A stretch of DNA of 34,102 nucleotides from Candidatus Aminicenantota bacterium (GCA_011049545.1 DRHQ01000088.1:1-34102), one strand, 5' to 3'; counted from the stretch's first letter, positions 14,960-23,574 are shown. Numbers and translations: made by a program. The notes: generated by a model not told the origin, from the letters alone.

Positions 14960-15940
14960 ATGAAAAGATTAATTTGCCAAAACAAAATATTCACCCGACA
15001 TGATTATGCATCTGAAAATGAATTTGAAAAATTGATAATCCAATACTCCAAAGAAATATTCGGCATAAATTCTGTCTACATTGATATCAAGAAAAAAATA
15101 GGTGTTGATAATATCTTAACAATTCCAGACGGTTATTTAATCGATTTCTCTTTTGAGTCTGATCCACGGCTTTACATTATTGAGAACGAACTTGCTAAAC
15201 ATGATCCATACAAACATATCGGTCAACAGCTTTTAAAATTTGCAATTTCTTACAAAGCAAGTGGGAGAGATATCAAGAAGTTCTTGCTCAGCAATATTTT
15301 TAAAGATGAATCACAGGTTAAAATTGTAAAAAAAGGTTTAAAAATAGCTGGATACAGAAATAGTGATGAAATGCTTGATGACTTAATATTCGAGAAATCC
15401 GTGGCCTCGATTGTTTTAATTGATGAAGTAACACCAGAATTAGAAAAAGTATTGAATCAGCTGGCAATGAACACCGATATTATCGAATTTCAAACCTATG
15501 AATGCGGCAACGAAACAATTCATAAATTCACCCCGTTCCAGCAGGAAATTCGAAGTTTACCAGAATTGAAGGGCAAAACAATAAAACCAGAAGAATTGGA
15601 CACAATTGTTGTTCCAGCTAATGAAGATGGATTTAATGAAGTATTTCTTGGTGAAAATTGCTGGTATCAAATTAAGATAACGAGTTCTATGATTGAGAGG
15701 ATAAAGTATATTGCTGGATATCAGACAGCGCCAATTTCAGCTATAACATATTATGCAGAAGTGAAAAAAATCGAAAAGTACAAAGACACAAATAAATTTA
15801 TTGTTTATTTTAAAGATAAAGCAAAAAGAATTGGCCCCATTAAGCTTCCAAAAGGATCTATGGGTCTTGTTCCGCAATCGTTCAGATACACGAGTTTTAA
15901 AAAGCTAATAAAGGCCAAGACTTTAGGAGAGGTTTTTTAA
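14960..15940 (+). CDS. PD-(D/E)XK nuclease candidate with conserved C-terminal domain
   Basis: 326 residues. The N-terminal domain has the order expected of a PD-(D/E)XK nuclease: SENEFEKLI (E21 in the first helix), PDGYLIDF (P56-D57), then YIIENELAKHD, where E75-N-E77 replaces the usual E-x-K, then HIGQQLLKF. The K-to-E change means activity needs testing. The C-terminal about 100 residues (IAGYQTAPISAITYYAEVKK, then YFKDKAKRIGPIKLPKG and PQSFRYTSFKKLIKAKTL) form a separate domain that I recall seeing in other restriction-type proteins, possibly PUA/EVE-like. I infer a restriction or DNA-processing nuclease. Its own promoter carries an overlapping palindrome. The start is ATG behind CAGGAT. 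Confidence 0.65.
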   Translation: MKRLICQNKIFTRHDYASENEFEKLIIQYSKEIFGINSVYIDIKKKIGVDNILTIPDGYLIDFSFESDPRLYIIENELAKHDPYKHIGQQLLKFAISYKASGRDIKKFLLSNIFKDESQVKIVKKGLKIAGYRNSDEMLDDLIFEKSVASIVLIDEVTPELEKVLNQLAMNTDIIEFQTYECGNETIHKFTPFQQEIRSLPELKGKTIKPEELDTIVVPANEDGFNEVFLGENCWYQIKITSSMIERIKYIAGYQTAPISAITYYAEVKKIEKYKDTNKFIVYFKDKAKRIGPIKLPKGSMGLVPQSFRYTSFKKLIKAKTLGEVF

Positions 15941-16064
15941 TTCTCATATAAGGAAAATTTCCTAAAATCCCAGGTGCTGAAATTGATTCCTTTAATTCCG
16001 TTTTAAACGAATTGCAGAAAAAATATTTGCATAGAATTCAAGAGATGATATTTTCTTGGAAAAT

Positions 16065-16093
16065 TTAAAACGAATTTTTGAACTTTTTATACT
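16065..16093 (+). promoter_or_regulatory. Possible promoter of the DUF262 gene series
   Basis: TTAAAA (16065-16070), 17 bp, TATACT (16088-16093); good -10, mediocre -35. The start site would be about 30 bp upstream of the ATG at 16129. Confidence 0.35.
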
Positions 16094-16128
16094 AAATAAA
16101 ATAAGTATTTTTGTTTAGGAGGGAGATA

Positions 16129-18240
16129 ATGAAAATTTCTGAGCTGATTGACAGTATAAGGAAGCGCGATTTAGTTTTGCCTGAGTTTCAGCGGGAGTTT
16201 GTTTGGTCCAAAGATCAAGCTAAGCAGTTGATGGTTTCCTTGGTTAAAGGATATCCCGTTGGTAGCCTTCTTTTTTGGAAGACAGATAAGCCTCCAGAAC
16301 TGAAAAACATTGCTAAACTACCAGATAAATTTGGAATTCTACAAGTAATTTTGGATGGACAACAGCGTCTTACTACTTTATACATGTTAATTACAGGCGA
16401 AATCCCACCATATTATAAAAATGTCGACATTCATACAGATCCTCGAGAACTGTATTACAATCTTGATTCAGGCGACTTCCAATATTATTTACCATCAAAA
16501 ATGAGAGGAAATCCATTATGGTGGCGTACAGTAGATTGCTTCACGAAAAAAGACAAAATAAACATATTCGAAATAGCTAAAAAGATTGCCAAGGATGAGC
16601 AAGGAGCGTTTGATTTAGCTCAAAGATATTCTGATAACCTAAATAAGTTAGTTCTTATTGTGAATATTGATTTTCCTGAGCAGTTAGTCCCTTATTATGC
16701 AAAGCTATTTGATGCAATAGATATTTTTGACAGAGTAAATAGGCAAGGCACAAAATTAACTGATGCAGAATTAGCCCTTACTCACGTTACGGGAAAATGG
16801 TCAGATGCACGAAGATTAATGAAAAATAAAATTGAAGAACTTGCTAATAGAAATTTTCAGTTTGATTTAACTTTTATGATTCGATGTTTAACAGGAGTAG
16901 TGACCAAGCGTGCTCTTTTTCACACAATTCATGATAGAACTAGAGAAGAACTCGAGGAAGGATGGAACAATCTCAAAAAAATCCTAGATTACATCGGGGT
17001 AATTTTACCTGGTCAAGCTTTTGTTCATTCGGCATATGATTTAAATACAACAAATATACTTGTTCCTCTTGTAGTGTATCTATCGATAAATAAAGGTAAA
17101 TTTCCTAATGAAAGATCATTAAAAAAAGCAATTCACTGGTTATATGCAGCTCACACTTGGGCTAGGTATACTGCTCAAACAGACCAACGGTTAGAACACG
17201 ATATTTCTTTAATAATGCGGGAAGAGAAACCATGGGATGAATTATGCAACCAGATTATTGACCAACGAGGTCGTATTGAGGTAAAGGCGAATGATTTAGA
17301 AGGTCGAGGCGTTTTACATCCGCTGCACCGTATGACACTCATTCTGGCAAAAGCACATGGTGCATTAGATTGGTTTAATGGAGTCGCTCTTGGGTCGAAA
17401 GCAAATGATAAAGCATATTGTATACACAATCATCATATTTTTCCTGTATCTCTTCTTTATAAAAGCGCATATGATCCTGATAACCATTTACATAAAAAGA
17501 TTATTAATGAAATTGCAAACCGTGCATTTTTAACAGCAGAATCAAATCTTAGTATTTCTAACAAACCGCCAGAAGAATACTTGCCAGAGATAGAAGAAAG
17601 ATTTCCTGGTGCTCTCGTAAAACAATTTGTACCGATGGATCCATCATTGTGGAAATTGAATAGATTCCCCGATTTTCTTGAGAAACGACGTGCGTTAATT
17701 ACCTGCAAACTTAATGAGTTCATGAAATCCCTAGTTGCTAAGCCAGAAGTTTCCTCTGAACGTCCTATCATCGATATAATTGCTTTAGGAGAGAGTGCGA
17801 CTTTAGAATTTAAGAGCACATTGCAATGGGATGTCGTACGGAATTGTATTAACAAAGACCTCCGTCACTCTGTTATAAAGACAATCGCTGCTTTCTTAAA
17901 CTCAAATGGTGGCATATTAATAATTGGTGTAGAAGATGATGGAAAAGTCAAAGGCTTAGAGAAAGATCTGAAAACTCTTAGAAATTCAAAAGACCGTTTT
18001 GAACAACTTCTCAATACTTTAATGAGCGACTATATCGGACCTGAATACTCTTCGTTCATCAGAATTCGATTTGAGAATATAGATGGCAACAAAATATGTG
18101 TTGTGAAAGCGGATAAAGCTCAGGAACCAGCGTTTTTGAAAGGTGCTCGTGGAAAAGAATTCCATATCAGAGTAGGGAATACTACACATATGCTTGATCC
18201 AGAAGAAACAGTTCGATATATTCAAATGAATTGGGAATAA
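16129..18240 (+). CDS. DUF262-DUF1524 (GmrSD-like) protein with C-terminal AlbA_2 domain
   Basis: 703 residues. The ATG at 16129 is chosen because AGGAGGGAG lies just upstream; a TTG at 16111 would swallow that site. The N-terminal DUF262 domain has QREFVW (21-26) and the nucleotide-binding motif DGQQR (76-80). A DUF1524 HNH-type nuclease domain follows, with HNHHIFP around H435-H436 and NRAFLTAESNLSISN. Together these match type IV GmrSD-like enzymes that attack modified foreign DNA using NTP. Residues about 545-703 form an additional AlbA_2/Schlafen-type domain (ESATLEFKST, then AAFLNSNGGILIIGVEDDG and FHIRVGNTT). Fusion of the two is uncommon in my experience. It begins a five-gene plus-strand series. 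Confidence 0.85.
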   Translation: MKISELIDSIRKRDLVLPEFQREFVWSKDQAKQLMVSLVKGYPVGSLLFWKTDKPPELKNIAKLPDKFGILQVILDGQQRLTTLYMLITGEIPPYYKNVDIHTDPRELYYNLDSGDFQYYLPSKMRGNPLWWRTVDCFTKKDKINIFEIAKKIAKDEQGAFDLAQRYSDNLNKLVLIVNIDFPEQLVPYYAKLFDAIDIFDRVNRQGTKLTDAELALTHVTGKWSDARRLMKNKIEELANRNFQFDLTFMIRCLTGVVTKRALFHTIHDRTREELEEGWNNLKKILDYIGVILPGQAFVHSAYDLNTTNILVPLVVYLSINKGKFPNERSLKKAIHWLYAAHTWARYTAQTDQRLEHDISLIMREEKPWDELCNQIIDQRGRIEVKANDLEGRGVLHPLHRMTLILAKAHGALDWFNGVALGSKANDKAYCIHNHHIFPVSLLYKSAYDPDNHLHKKIINEIANRAFLTAESNLSISNKPPEEYLPEIEERFPGALVKQFVPMDPSLWKLNRFPDFLEKRRALITCKLNEFMKSLVAKPEVSSERPIIDIIALGESATLEFKSTLQWDVVRNCINKDLRHSVIKTIAAFLNSNGGILIIGVEDDGKVKGLEKDLKTLRNSKDRFEQLLNTLMSDYIGPEYSSFIRIRFENIDGNKICVVKADKAQEPAFLKGARGKEFHIRVGNTTHMLDPEETVRYIQMNWE

Positions 18241-18284
18241 AAGAATGAGAAATGAATATTTTATTCATCGACGAAAGGTAATTT

Positions 18285-19388
18285 ATGAGAAGGAAAGAAA
18301 CAACAATAAACAGGATTATTGAGCGTGTCAATGCAATATGCTTATCTTTTGATAGCTATATTGAAGAATTCAATAAAGCTAAATTATTCTCTGGGCCTTC
18401 TCCATATTTCCATATTAGAGCTCTTGATAAATTAAAGAGTTTAAAGTCTCCATCAGCTGCTGTTAATGATGAATTATTTTTAGAATACCTTTATGCAACT
18501 TTAACTGCATGGGGATTACATAGAATGGGCCCTCGCGGAGCAAAGTTAGTCGAATTTGATGTTTTCGTCAGAAGTCTTAAAAATCAAAAAGACAAAATTG
18601 AAATCTTAGAGAAGAGATCTTTACTAAGTCTTACCGACGCAGATTTATCTAGCACAATAGATATTCTCTGGGATGTGCTTGCAAATATAGAGGTAAGCGC
18701 AAGTAAAACCAAGTTGGTGGCTAACAGTAAAGCGCTTCATCACTTTCTCCCAGATTTAATTCCCCCAATAGATCGACAATACACATTGCGATTCTTTTAT
18801 GATCACAAAACCATAAATGGGAGGGATGAGCAATTATTTCGTGAGATATATCCCCAGTTTCATAAGATTGGACTAAAATGCAAAAATCAAATCAAACCAT
18901 ATTTAGGATATGGGTTTCATACTAGCGATACTAAAGTCATAGATAATGCTATAGTTGGATTCGTTTTGAAAAAACTAAAAAAAGTGGCTGATATGCATAA
19001 TCGTGGGAATAGAAAATTAAGTGGTCCAATAAAAAAGATGATTCATTATGGGCATCAGGATAAAACACTTTCTGTTAATGATGAAGAAATAATGCCCATA
19101 CAAAAACTAAAGGTATTTAAAAGAGAGAAAATGAGTCAAGCTGATGAAATTAGAGATTTTGTGCAGAGGGACTATATTGAACCTGCACGAAGAGAAGGAA
19201 AAAGCCAGATTACCATACGAGCTGGAGATGTTGATAGGAAAATGAGATTAGGTCGGGTGCCAAATGTGAATCAAGTGTTAGGTGGAATGATAATTGAGAG
19301 ATTGTGTGGAGTTCGACTTTTAAGTAAGGAAGGCACACATCAAAGTACAACCATGACCTACACTTATGAGATCTTACCTGAAACATAA
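18285..19388 (+). CDS. Uncharacterised two-domain protein of the nuclease island
   Basis: 367 residues, ATG behind AAAGG, 44 bp after the previous stop. Residues 1-215 are helical and share a segment with the 4192-4803 protein (EKRSLLSLTDADLSSTIDIL, then SKALHHFLPDLIPPIDR). Residues about 285-367 are a distinct domain (EIRDFVQRDYIEPARREGKS, then TIRAGDVDRKMRLGRVPNV), a pattern I recall at the ends of other defence proteins and which looks like a small winged-helix or DNA-binding unit. No catalytic residues are recognised. A DNA- or target-sensing partner of the neighbouring DUF262 protein and nucleases is an inference from position only. Confidence 0.6.
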   Translation: MRRKETTINRIIERVNAICLSFDSYIEEFNKAKLFSGPSPYFHIRALDKLKSLKSPSAAVNDELFLEYLYATLTAWGLHRMGPRGAKLVEFDVFVRSLKNQKDKIEILEKRSLLSLTDADLSSTIDILWDVLANIEVSASKTKLVANSKALHHFLPDLIPPIDRQYTLRFFYDHKTINGRDEQLFREIYPQFHKIGLKCKNQIKPYLGYGFHTSDTKVIDNAIVGFVLKKLKKVADMHNRGNRKLSGPIKKMIHYGHQDKTLSVNDEEIMPIQKLKVFKREKMSQADEIRDFVQRDYIEPARREGKSQITIRAGDVDRKMRLGRVPNVNQVLGGMIIERLCGVRLLSKEGTHQSTTMTYTYEILPET

Positions 19389-19444
19389 AAATGCTTTTTG
19401 GGTTTAGCCTGTAAATTAAAAAAAATCAGCAGAAGGAGGTTACT

Positions 19445-20422
19445 ATGGAATCTCAAATATGGAGAGTGCAAACTGAAAAAATTGGGTCTTTAGAAGCATT
19501 TAGTTCTGAAAGAGATATGGAATCTTTTCTTATGAATAACCCTGCAATTGTGGGCTGTTGGGATCCTGATTCAGATATTCCTTTGCCTGCGCTTATGCGC
19601 TCTCAGATATGTATTAAATCAGAGCAGGGCGATATTGGGCGCATGGATTTAGTTGGACTTGGTGTAGTTGATAATACATATGAGCTCCGAATATTTGAGC
19701 TAAAAGTGCTAGATATCGATGAGGCGGCAGTGGAGCAGTTAAAGTGGTATTTAGAAAATTGGAAGAAAAATAAAGATGTCAAAGAAGAAACCAAACACTG
19801 GATTTTAGCGCTTAAATTAAATGAGATAGACGAAAATTTAGCTAATAAGCTCGTAGATAATCCAGTGGGAGTTTTGGTCGCACCGAAATTTCAACCTGAG
19901 GCAATTTCTAAGGCAGTCAAGCTTGAAATTCAAGGAATTCGGTTAGCCCGATTTAGATCTGAAGCAAAATCAGAATATTTCGTAATTGTAGAAAATCAAA
20001 TAGGGAAAATAATTGGAAAAGCACAATGGAGTTGGAGTAATCTTGTTAAAGATAGTTTAATAGAGTCTTCTGACGAGTTTAGCATTTCTTATAAAGGAAT
20101 TAAGCTTTTAGCAAAACCGGATCCAAAATATCTGGACTATTTTCATAAAAAATTGATTTTTAGCGATGAATCCATAAAAAAAATATTAGAAAGAGAAAAA
20201 GAGATAAGGGAAAAGGCTAATAAATATGATATGAAATGGCTCAATAAAGCATTAGAATCGTTAAAAAAGAATGAGAGTATCGTTATTTCTAACGCAACAG
20301 GTTTATGTTATTTAGCCTTTGGAGGGCCAACTGGGAGCTATTGGTCACCAACTGGTTGGTGGATTCATGAAAAAACGGAAAAGTCTTTATATAAGCTAGT
20401 TGATGAGTCATTTAAAGAATGA
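19445..20422 (+). CDS. NucS/DUF91-like PD-(D/E)XK nuclease candidate
   Basis: 325 residues, ATG directly after a strong AGAAGGAGG site. The first 110 residues match the NucS/DUF91 nuclease layout: SERDMESFLMNNPAIVG (Glu in helix 1), GRMDLVGLG with D68, LRIFELKVLD with E85 and K87, then EEAAVEQL-type helix with Q98 (DEAAVEQLKWYLENW). All core residues of an E-D-ExK-Q site are present, so it is probably active. The C-terminal 200 residues are unassigned. NucS acts on mismatched or branched DNA in archaea and actinobacteria, but many relatives in islands are restriction-type. The gene is 56 bp after its neighbour. Confidence 0.7.
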   Translation: MESQIWRVQTEKIGSLEAFSSERDMESFLMNNPAIVGCWDPDSDIPLPALMRSQICIKSEQGDIGRMDLVGLGVVDNTYELRIFELKVLDIDEAAVEQLKWYLENWKKNKDVKEETKHWILALKLNEIDENLANKLVDNPVGVLVAPKFQPEAISKAVKLEIQGIRLARFRSEAKSEYFVIVENQIGKIIGKAQWSWSNLVKDSLIESSDEFSISYKGIKLLAKPDPKYLDYFHKKLIFSDESIKKILEREKEIREKANKYDMKWLNKALESLKKNESIVISNATGLCYLAFGGPTGSYWSPTGWWIHEKTEKSLYKLVDESFKE

Positions 20423-20515
20423 ATTAGATATAAAATCAAGACTTTTTTTAAGGGGTAATAAATAGATAAAGGGTAAAAATACAATTGTGAACATATAATT
20501 CTAAAGGAGGATTCA

Positions 20516-21070
20516 ATGGAACATCCATTGCATGAAGCTATAGGGGATATTTTTACCGCAGATCTGCTCCCTGGATATGAGATCTTAAAAGATCCTGCCT
20601 GTGCTAATGATGGACAAAATATCCCATTATTCTGTTCTGAGAAAAAATCAAATCAAACTGAATATTGCGATGTAGATTTATTGATTGTTAAGTCAAATAA
20701 GATAAGAGTCATTATTGAAATTGAAGAAGCAAATATAAAACCAACCCAAATATGTGGGAAATTTCTCACTTCAGCTTTGTCATCTTGTTATATTGGCAAA
20801 TATAATGACAATAATCCCGTGAATATGGATGATGCAGTATTATTTATTCAGATATTAGACACTTCAAATCTCGAAGAAGGAACCCATAAAATAGAACAAT
20901 GGAGAAATATTGAGGAGTCTATAACACAAATAATCCCAGTTGGGGATAGTAAAATTAGAAAATATAGCCTATTTTATGGCGAGGCGACGGAATTTAGTGT
21001 TAATGGAGAAAAAAAGGAAGAATTTATTAAGTGCATTCGAGAGTTTTTAAGCTCGCAGCATATTTTATAA
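20516..21070 (+). CDS. Small PD-(D/E)XK-like protein
   Basis: 184 residues with a perfect AAAGGAGGA site. The centre reads YCDVDLLIVKSNKIRVIIEI, giving D54 and E68-I-E70, then a helix (KPTQICGKFLTSAL). This is the strand pattern of PD-(D/E)XK nucleases with Glu replacing the Lys of E-x-K, the same substitution seen in the 14960 protein. An N-terminal helix (HPLHEAIGDIF) supplies E7. Activity is uncertain. It lies 10 bp before the ARPP-1-like gene, so the two are almost certainly cotranscribed. Confidence 0.55.
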   Translation: MEHPLHEAIGDIFTADLLPGYEILKDPACANDGQNIPLFCSEKKSNQTEYCDVDLLIVKSNKIRVIIEIEEANIKPTQICGKFLTSALSSCYIGKYNDNNPVNMDDAVLFIQILDTSNLEEGTHKIEQWRNIEESITQIIPVGDSKIRKYSLFYGEATEFSVNGEKKEEFIKCIREFLSSQHIL

Positions 21071-21080
21071 GGGAGGAAAA

Positions 21081-22064
21081 ATGGACACACTAATAAAAAA
21101 TTATCTATTAAATATTGAACTGGGGAAGCGTCAAGAGTATAAAAACATGGGAATTATTCCCTTAAGCACATCTATCAATCATGAGCCTGAATACATCACT
21201 TTAAAAGAAGCGTTGGATAAAAATCAGCTGACAGTTAAAGAAGTAAGCCACGGTGGCTCTGTGCCTGAATTGAAGGTTATTAATAATGCAGAAATAGCCA
21301 TTCTTCTTCTTGATGGGGAAGAGCTTGTTGGTGCAAAACAAAACAGGGTGCTGAATACAACTATTTTATTAAAGAAAAAGTCAGAAACTATAATTCCCGT
21401 TAGCTGTACAGAAGCCGGGAGATGGTCATATGTTTCAGAGGAGTTCACTGATTCTGGGACAGTTATGTCTCCCCATATCCGGATGTTGAAGGCTCGTTCT
21501 GTTTCTGCATCATTGCATGAGTCTCGAGAATACAAGTCAGATCAAGGGGCTGTCTGGAATGCTATTGGTGAAATGTCGGAAGAAGCAGGGGTTAGTTCTT
21601 CTACTGGAGCCATGAAGGATGTTTTTGAGTCAAGGCTAAAGGAATTAGATGAATATCTGAAAGCTTTTAAATGTGGGCCTGATCAAAAAGGGATGCTTGT
21701 TTTATTCGATGGAGCGGTTGTGGGATTGGACATTGTATCGCGTGAAGCAGCTTATAAGGAACTTCATGCGAAATTGGTAAAAAGCTATGCTATGGAAGCT
21801 ATTCTTCAGAAAAAAGAAAATGCGGCAAAATCAAAGAATGACAAGGCTAAAGCATTTATTAAAGAAGCATCATCTTGTAACGAGAAAAAGTATGAATCAG
21901 TAGGCAGTGGATGGGATTATCGATACGAAGGGAAGAAAGTTGTAGGATCTGCTCTTTTATATCAAAAGAAGGTTATTCACATGGCATTTTTTAGAATTAC
22001 TGAGGGTGAAAAAGTTGGGTCAATGGCAGGATATAGCAGGAGAAGGGGCTTTAGGACTGACTAG
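21081..22064 (+). CDS. ARPP-1 (DUF6569)-like domain protein
   Basis: 327 residues, ATG behind GGGAGG, 10 bp after the previous gene. The sequence matches my memory of the ARPP-1 domain (PF20208): PLSTSINHEPEYITLKEAL near the start, then GGSVPELKVINNAEIAILLL, DGEELVGAKQNRVLNTTILL, IPVSCTEAGRWSY and, later, GMLVLFDGAVVGLDIVS. ARPP-1 is named for association with ADP-ribosylglycohydrolase and phosphatase-type genes. It has been proposed to work in nucleotide- or ADP-ribose-linked conflict systems, but no reaction is established. No signal peptide or membrane segment. It is the last gene of the series and is followed after 30 bp by a dyad element. Confidence 0.75.
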   Translation: MDTLIKNYLLNIELGKRQEYKNMGIIPLSTSINHEPEYITLKEALDKNQLTVKEVSHGGSVPELKVINNAEIAILLLDGEELVGAKQNRVLNTTILLKKKSETIIPVSCTEAGRWSYVSEEFTDSGTVMSPHIRMLKARSVSASLHESREYKSDQGAVWNAIGEMSEEAGVSSSTGAMKDVFESRLKELDEYLKAFKCGPDQKGMLVLFDGAVVGLDIVSREAAYKELHAKLVKSYAMEAILQKKENAAKSKNDKAKAFIKEASSCNEKKYESVGSGWDYRYEGKKVVGSALLYQKKVIHMAFFRITEGEKVGSMAGYSRRRGFRTD

Positions 22065-22094
22065 AGGGCGTGTGATGCACATATAAGTACATGA

Positions 22095-22157
22095 TTTATA
22101 ACTGCAAGTAATAAAAAATGCTATTTTTTGATAAATTTATAACCTGTGGTTATAATT
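22095..22157. repeat. TTATAAC dyad element A
   Basis: Two 19-bp dyads 41 bp apart: TTATAACTGCAAGTAATAA (22096-22114, one arm mismatch) and TTATAACCTGTGGTTATAA (22137-22155, perfect arms). The second covers the spacer and -10 box of the thermonuclease promoter. A short A-run/T-run stem (AAAAAT/ATTTTT around 22114-22129) lies between them. The whole block is similar to element B at 23360, and it begins 30 bp after the ARPP-1 stop. Confidence 0.5.
22128..22156 (+). promoter_or_regulatory. Thermonuclease promoter
   Basis: TTGATA (22128-22133), 17 bp, TATAAT (22151-22156), a perfect -10. A 19-bp palindrome overlaps spacer and -10, so repression at this site is likely. The start site would be near 22163, leaving a leader of about 128 nt. 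Confidence 0.6.
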
Positions 22158-22291
22158 CTGGACAATTCTCTAAAATATCACACTTAAATTCATCCCAAAC
22201 GACTATTGAGATTTATAGATGGCCATGTCAAATGTATAAAAGTAAAATTAGATGGGCCGCATTTCATTCTGTGCGCAATCAGGAGTAATAA

Positions 22292-22975
22292 ATGATGGTG
22301 GGAAATTGTAAATCATCAAAAAAAGCTATTAATTCATTAATTATTGTATTGCTGTGGATACTATTTTCAAATGCTCAGTCCCAGGAGAACTGGCGAACAT
22401 GCGTCATAGTTATTGATGGGGATACAATTGTATTAGACGGAAATGAGATAGTCAGACTCATAGGGATTGATACTCCTGAGACCAAGGACCCCAGGAAGCC
22501 CGTTCAATATTATGGGCGAGAAGCCTATGAGTTTACGAAGAGATTAGTTGAAGGCAAAAAAGTAAGGTTAGCTTACGATTTGGATAAAAAGGACAAATAC
22601 GGAAGAACGCTTGCCTATGTGTATTTAGAAGATGGCACATTTCTTAATGCTGAAGTAATCAAGCAAGGATACGGATTTGCATACAGATATTTCCTTTTTA
22701 AGTATTTTGATGAGTTTAAACAGTATGAAAGAGAAGCTCGAGAGAATGAAATTGGACTTTGGTCGGATGGAGGAGGGGAGAAGTCCCAGACCGCACAGAA
22801 GAATGAGAGTAATATTGTTTATATAACAAGAACCGGAAAGAAATATCATAAAGAAGGATGTAGCTATCTAAGAGGTAGCAAAATCCACATATCTTTAGAA
22901 GAAGCATGCAAAAGAAGGTATGCACCATGTTCCAGGTGTGATCCTCCAGAGTGCAAAATGAGCATACGCGATTGA
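22292..22975 (+). CDS. Secreted thermonuclease (SNase family) with C-terminal Cys/His module
   Basis: 227 residues. A hydrophobic N-terminus (about residues 12-27, ending SNAQS) is a signal peptide. The SNase fold follows: VIVIDGDTIVL, RLIGIDTPETKD (R55, E63) and DKKDKYGRTLAYVY (R105), which supply the classic Arg-Glu-Arg catalytic set and the Asp calcium ligands. It would hydrolyse DNA and RNA outside the cytoplasm using Ca2+. Residues about 175-220 add YITRTGKKYHKEGCSYLRGS and CSRCDPP; H186, C190, C213 and C216 suggest a small metal-binding or Ada-like module often seen after SNase domains. Start: ATG at 22292 after GGAGTAATAA, with a second ATG one codon later. Confidence 0.85.
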   Translation: MMVGNCKSSKKAINSLIIVLLWILFSNAQSQENWRTCVIVIDGDTIVLDGNEIVRLIGIDTPETKDPRKPVQYYGREAYEFTKRLVEGKKVRLAYDLDKKDKYGRTLAYVYLEDGTFLNAEVIKQGYGFAYRYFLFKYFDEFKQYEREARENEIGLWSDGGGEKSQTAQKNESNIVYITRTGKKYHKEGCSYLRGSKIHISLEEACKRRYAPCSRCDPPECKMSIRD

Positions 22976-23046
22976 TCGCCTCAAAAGCAAGATGGTTAAA
23001 AAGCACATTCAATTAATGAAGATCAAACAAAGGAGATTGAAGGTCG

Positions 23047-23355
23047 TTGCGTACTAAAACATCAAAAAAAATGCCCACGGCTAAAAAGGAATTACCCAGG
23101 ACCGTTGAAGAAGCTGTTGATAGGCTTCTATCATTAATATCTGAAGAAGATAAGCAGTCACTTAAGAATACGCCTGAAAAGGATTTAATAATGTTCCATT
23201 TTGGCTTAGGAGAGTATATAAGGAATGAGTTTGGCTTTTGGCAGGGGAATTCTGAATTACTCAAGTCACGTGAAAAAGAAAGTAATTTTGTGCACCCGGA
23301 TGATTCCTCTTCAATTATAATTGAGGCACTATGGAAGAAGTTATGTAGTTCATAA
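23047..23355 (+). CDS. DUF6794 domain protein
   Basis: 102 residues. TTG at 23047 is preferred because AAAGGAG lies 11 bp upstream; an ATG at 23071 is possible. The segments RTVEEAVDRLLSLISEEDK, IMFHFGLGEYIRNEFGFW and HPDDSSSIIIEALWKKL are the DUF6794 signature. It is a small soluble helical protein of unknown function, common in bacterial accessory regions. It follows the thermonuclease by 71 bp on the same strand and may be cotranscribed with it; an immunity or regulatory role for the nuclease would be speculation. Dyad element B begins 5 bp after its stop. Confidence 0.75.
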   Translation: MRTKTSKKMPTAKKELPRTVEEAVDRLLSLISEEDKQSLKNTPEKDLIMFHFGLGEYIRNEFGFWQGNSELLKSREKESNFVHPDDSSSIIIEALWKKLCSS

Positions 23356-23359
23356 ATAA

Positions 23360-23421
23360 TTTATAACTCTAGCTTATAAAATGAATTTATTTTGTTAAAC
23401 TTATAAATTCCAATTATAATT
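23360..23421. repeat. TTATAAC dyad element B
   Basis: Two 19-bp dyads 40 bp apart, TTATAACTCTAGCTTATAA (23361-23379) and TTATAAATTCCAATTATAA (23401-23419), in the same layout as element A. They lie directly after the DUF6794 stop and before the 3' end of the minus-strand operon. The sequence is AT-rich, so the overall similarity is partly low-complexity, but the spacing match is exact to 1 bp. Confidence 0.45.
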
Positions 23422-23462
23422 ATACGCCTTAGCCTTCTTATTGATCTGCCGCCCTCCAATGT

Positions 23463-23513
23463 ACCACCTGCGAAGTTAAATTTTTAACCTCTAAAGTCTC
23501 TGGGGCCGGTGGT
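23463..23513. other. Structured region at a convergent junction
   Basis: ACCACC (23463-23468) pairs with GGTGGT (23508-23513) and encloses a perfect stem GTTAAA/TTTAAC (23475-23488). It lies between the converging DUF6794 and minus-strand operon ends and could end transcription from either side. No T-run follows, so this is tentative. No tRNA features are present. Confidence 0.3.
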
Positions 23514-23574
23514 TTATAGTTTGTTTTGTAAATTAATATTTAAACCAAAAAATTAACTACAATTTATCATACAT

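Noticed and set aside
16111-16128. TTG start for the DUF262 gene
   Set aside because: It would overlap the strong AGGAGGGAG site that serves the ATG at 16129, where the conserved domain begins.
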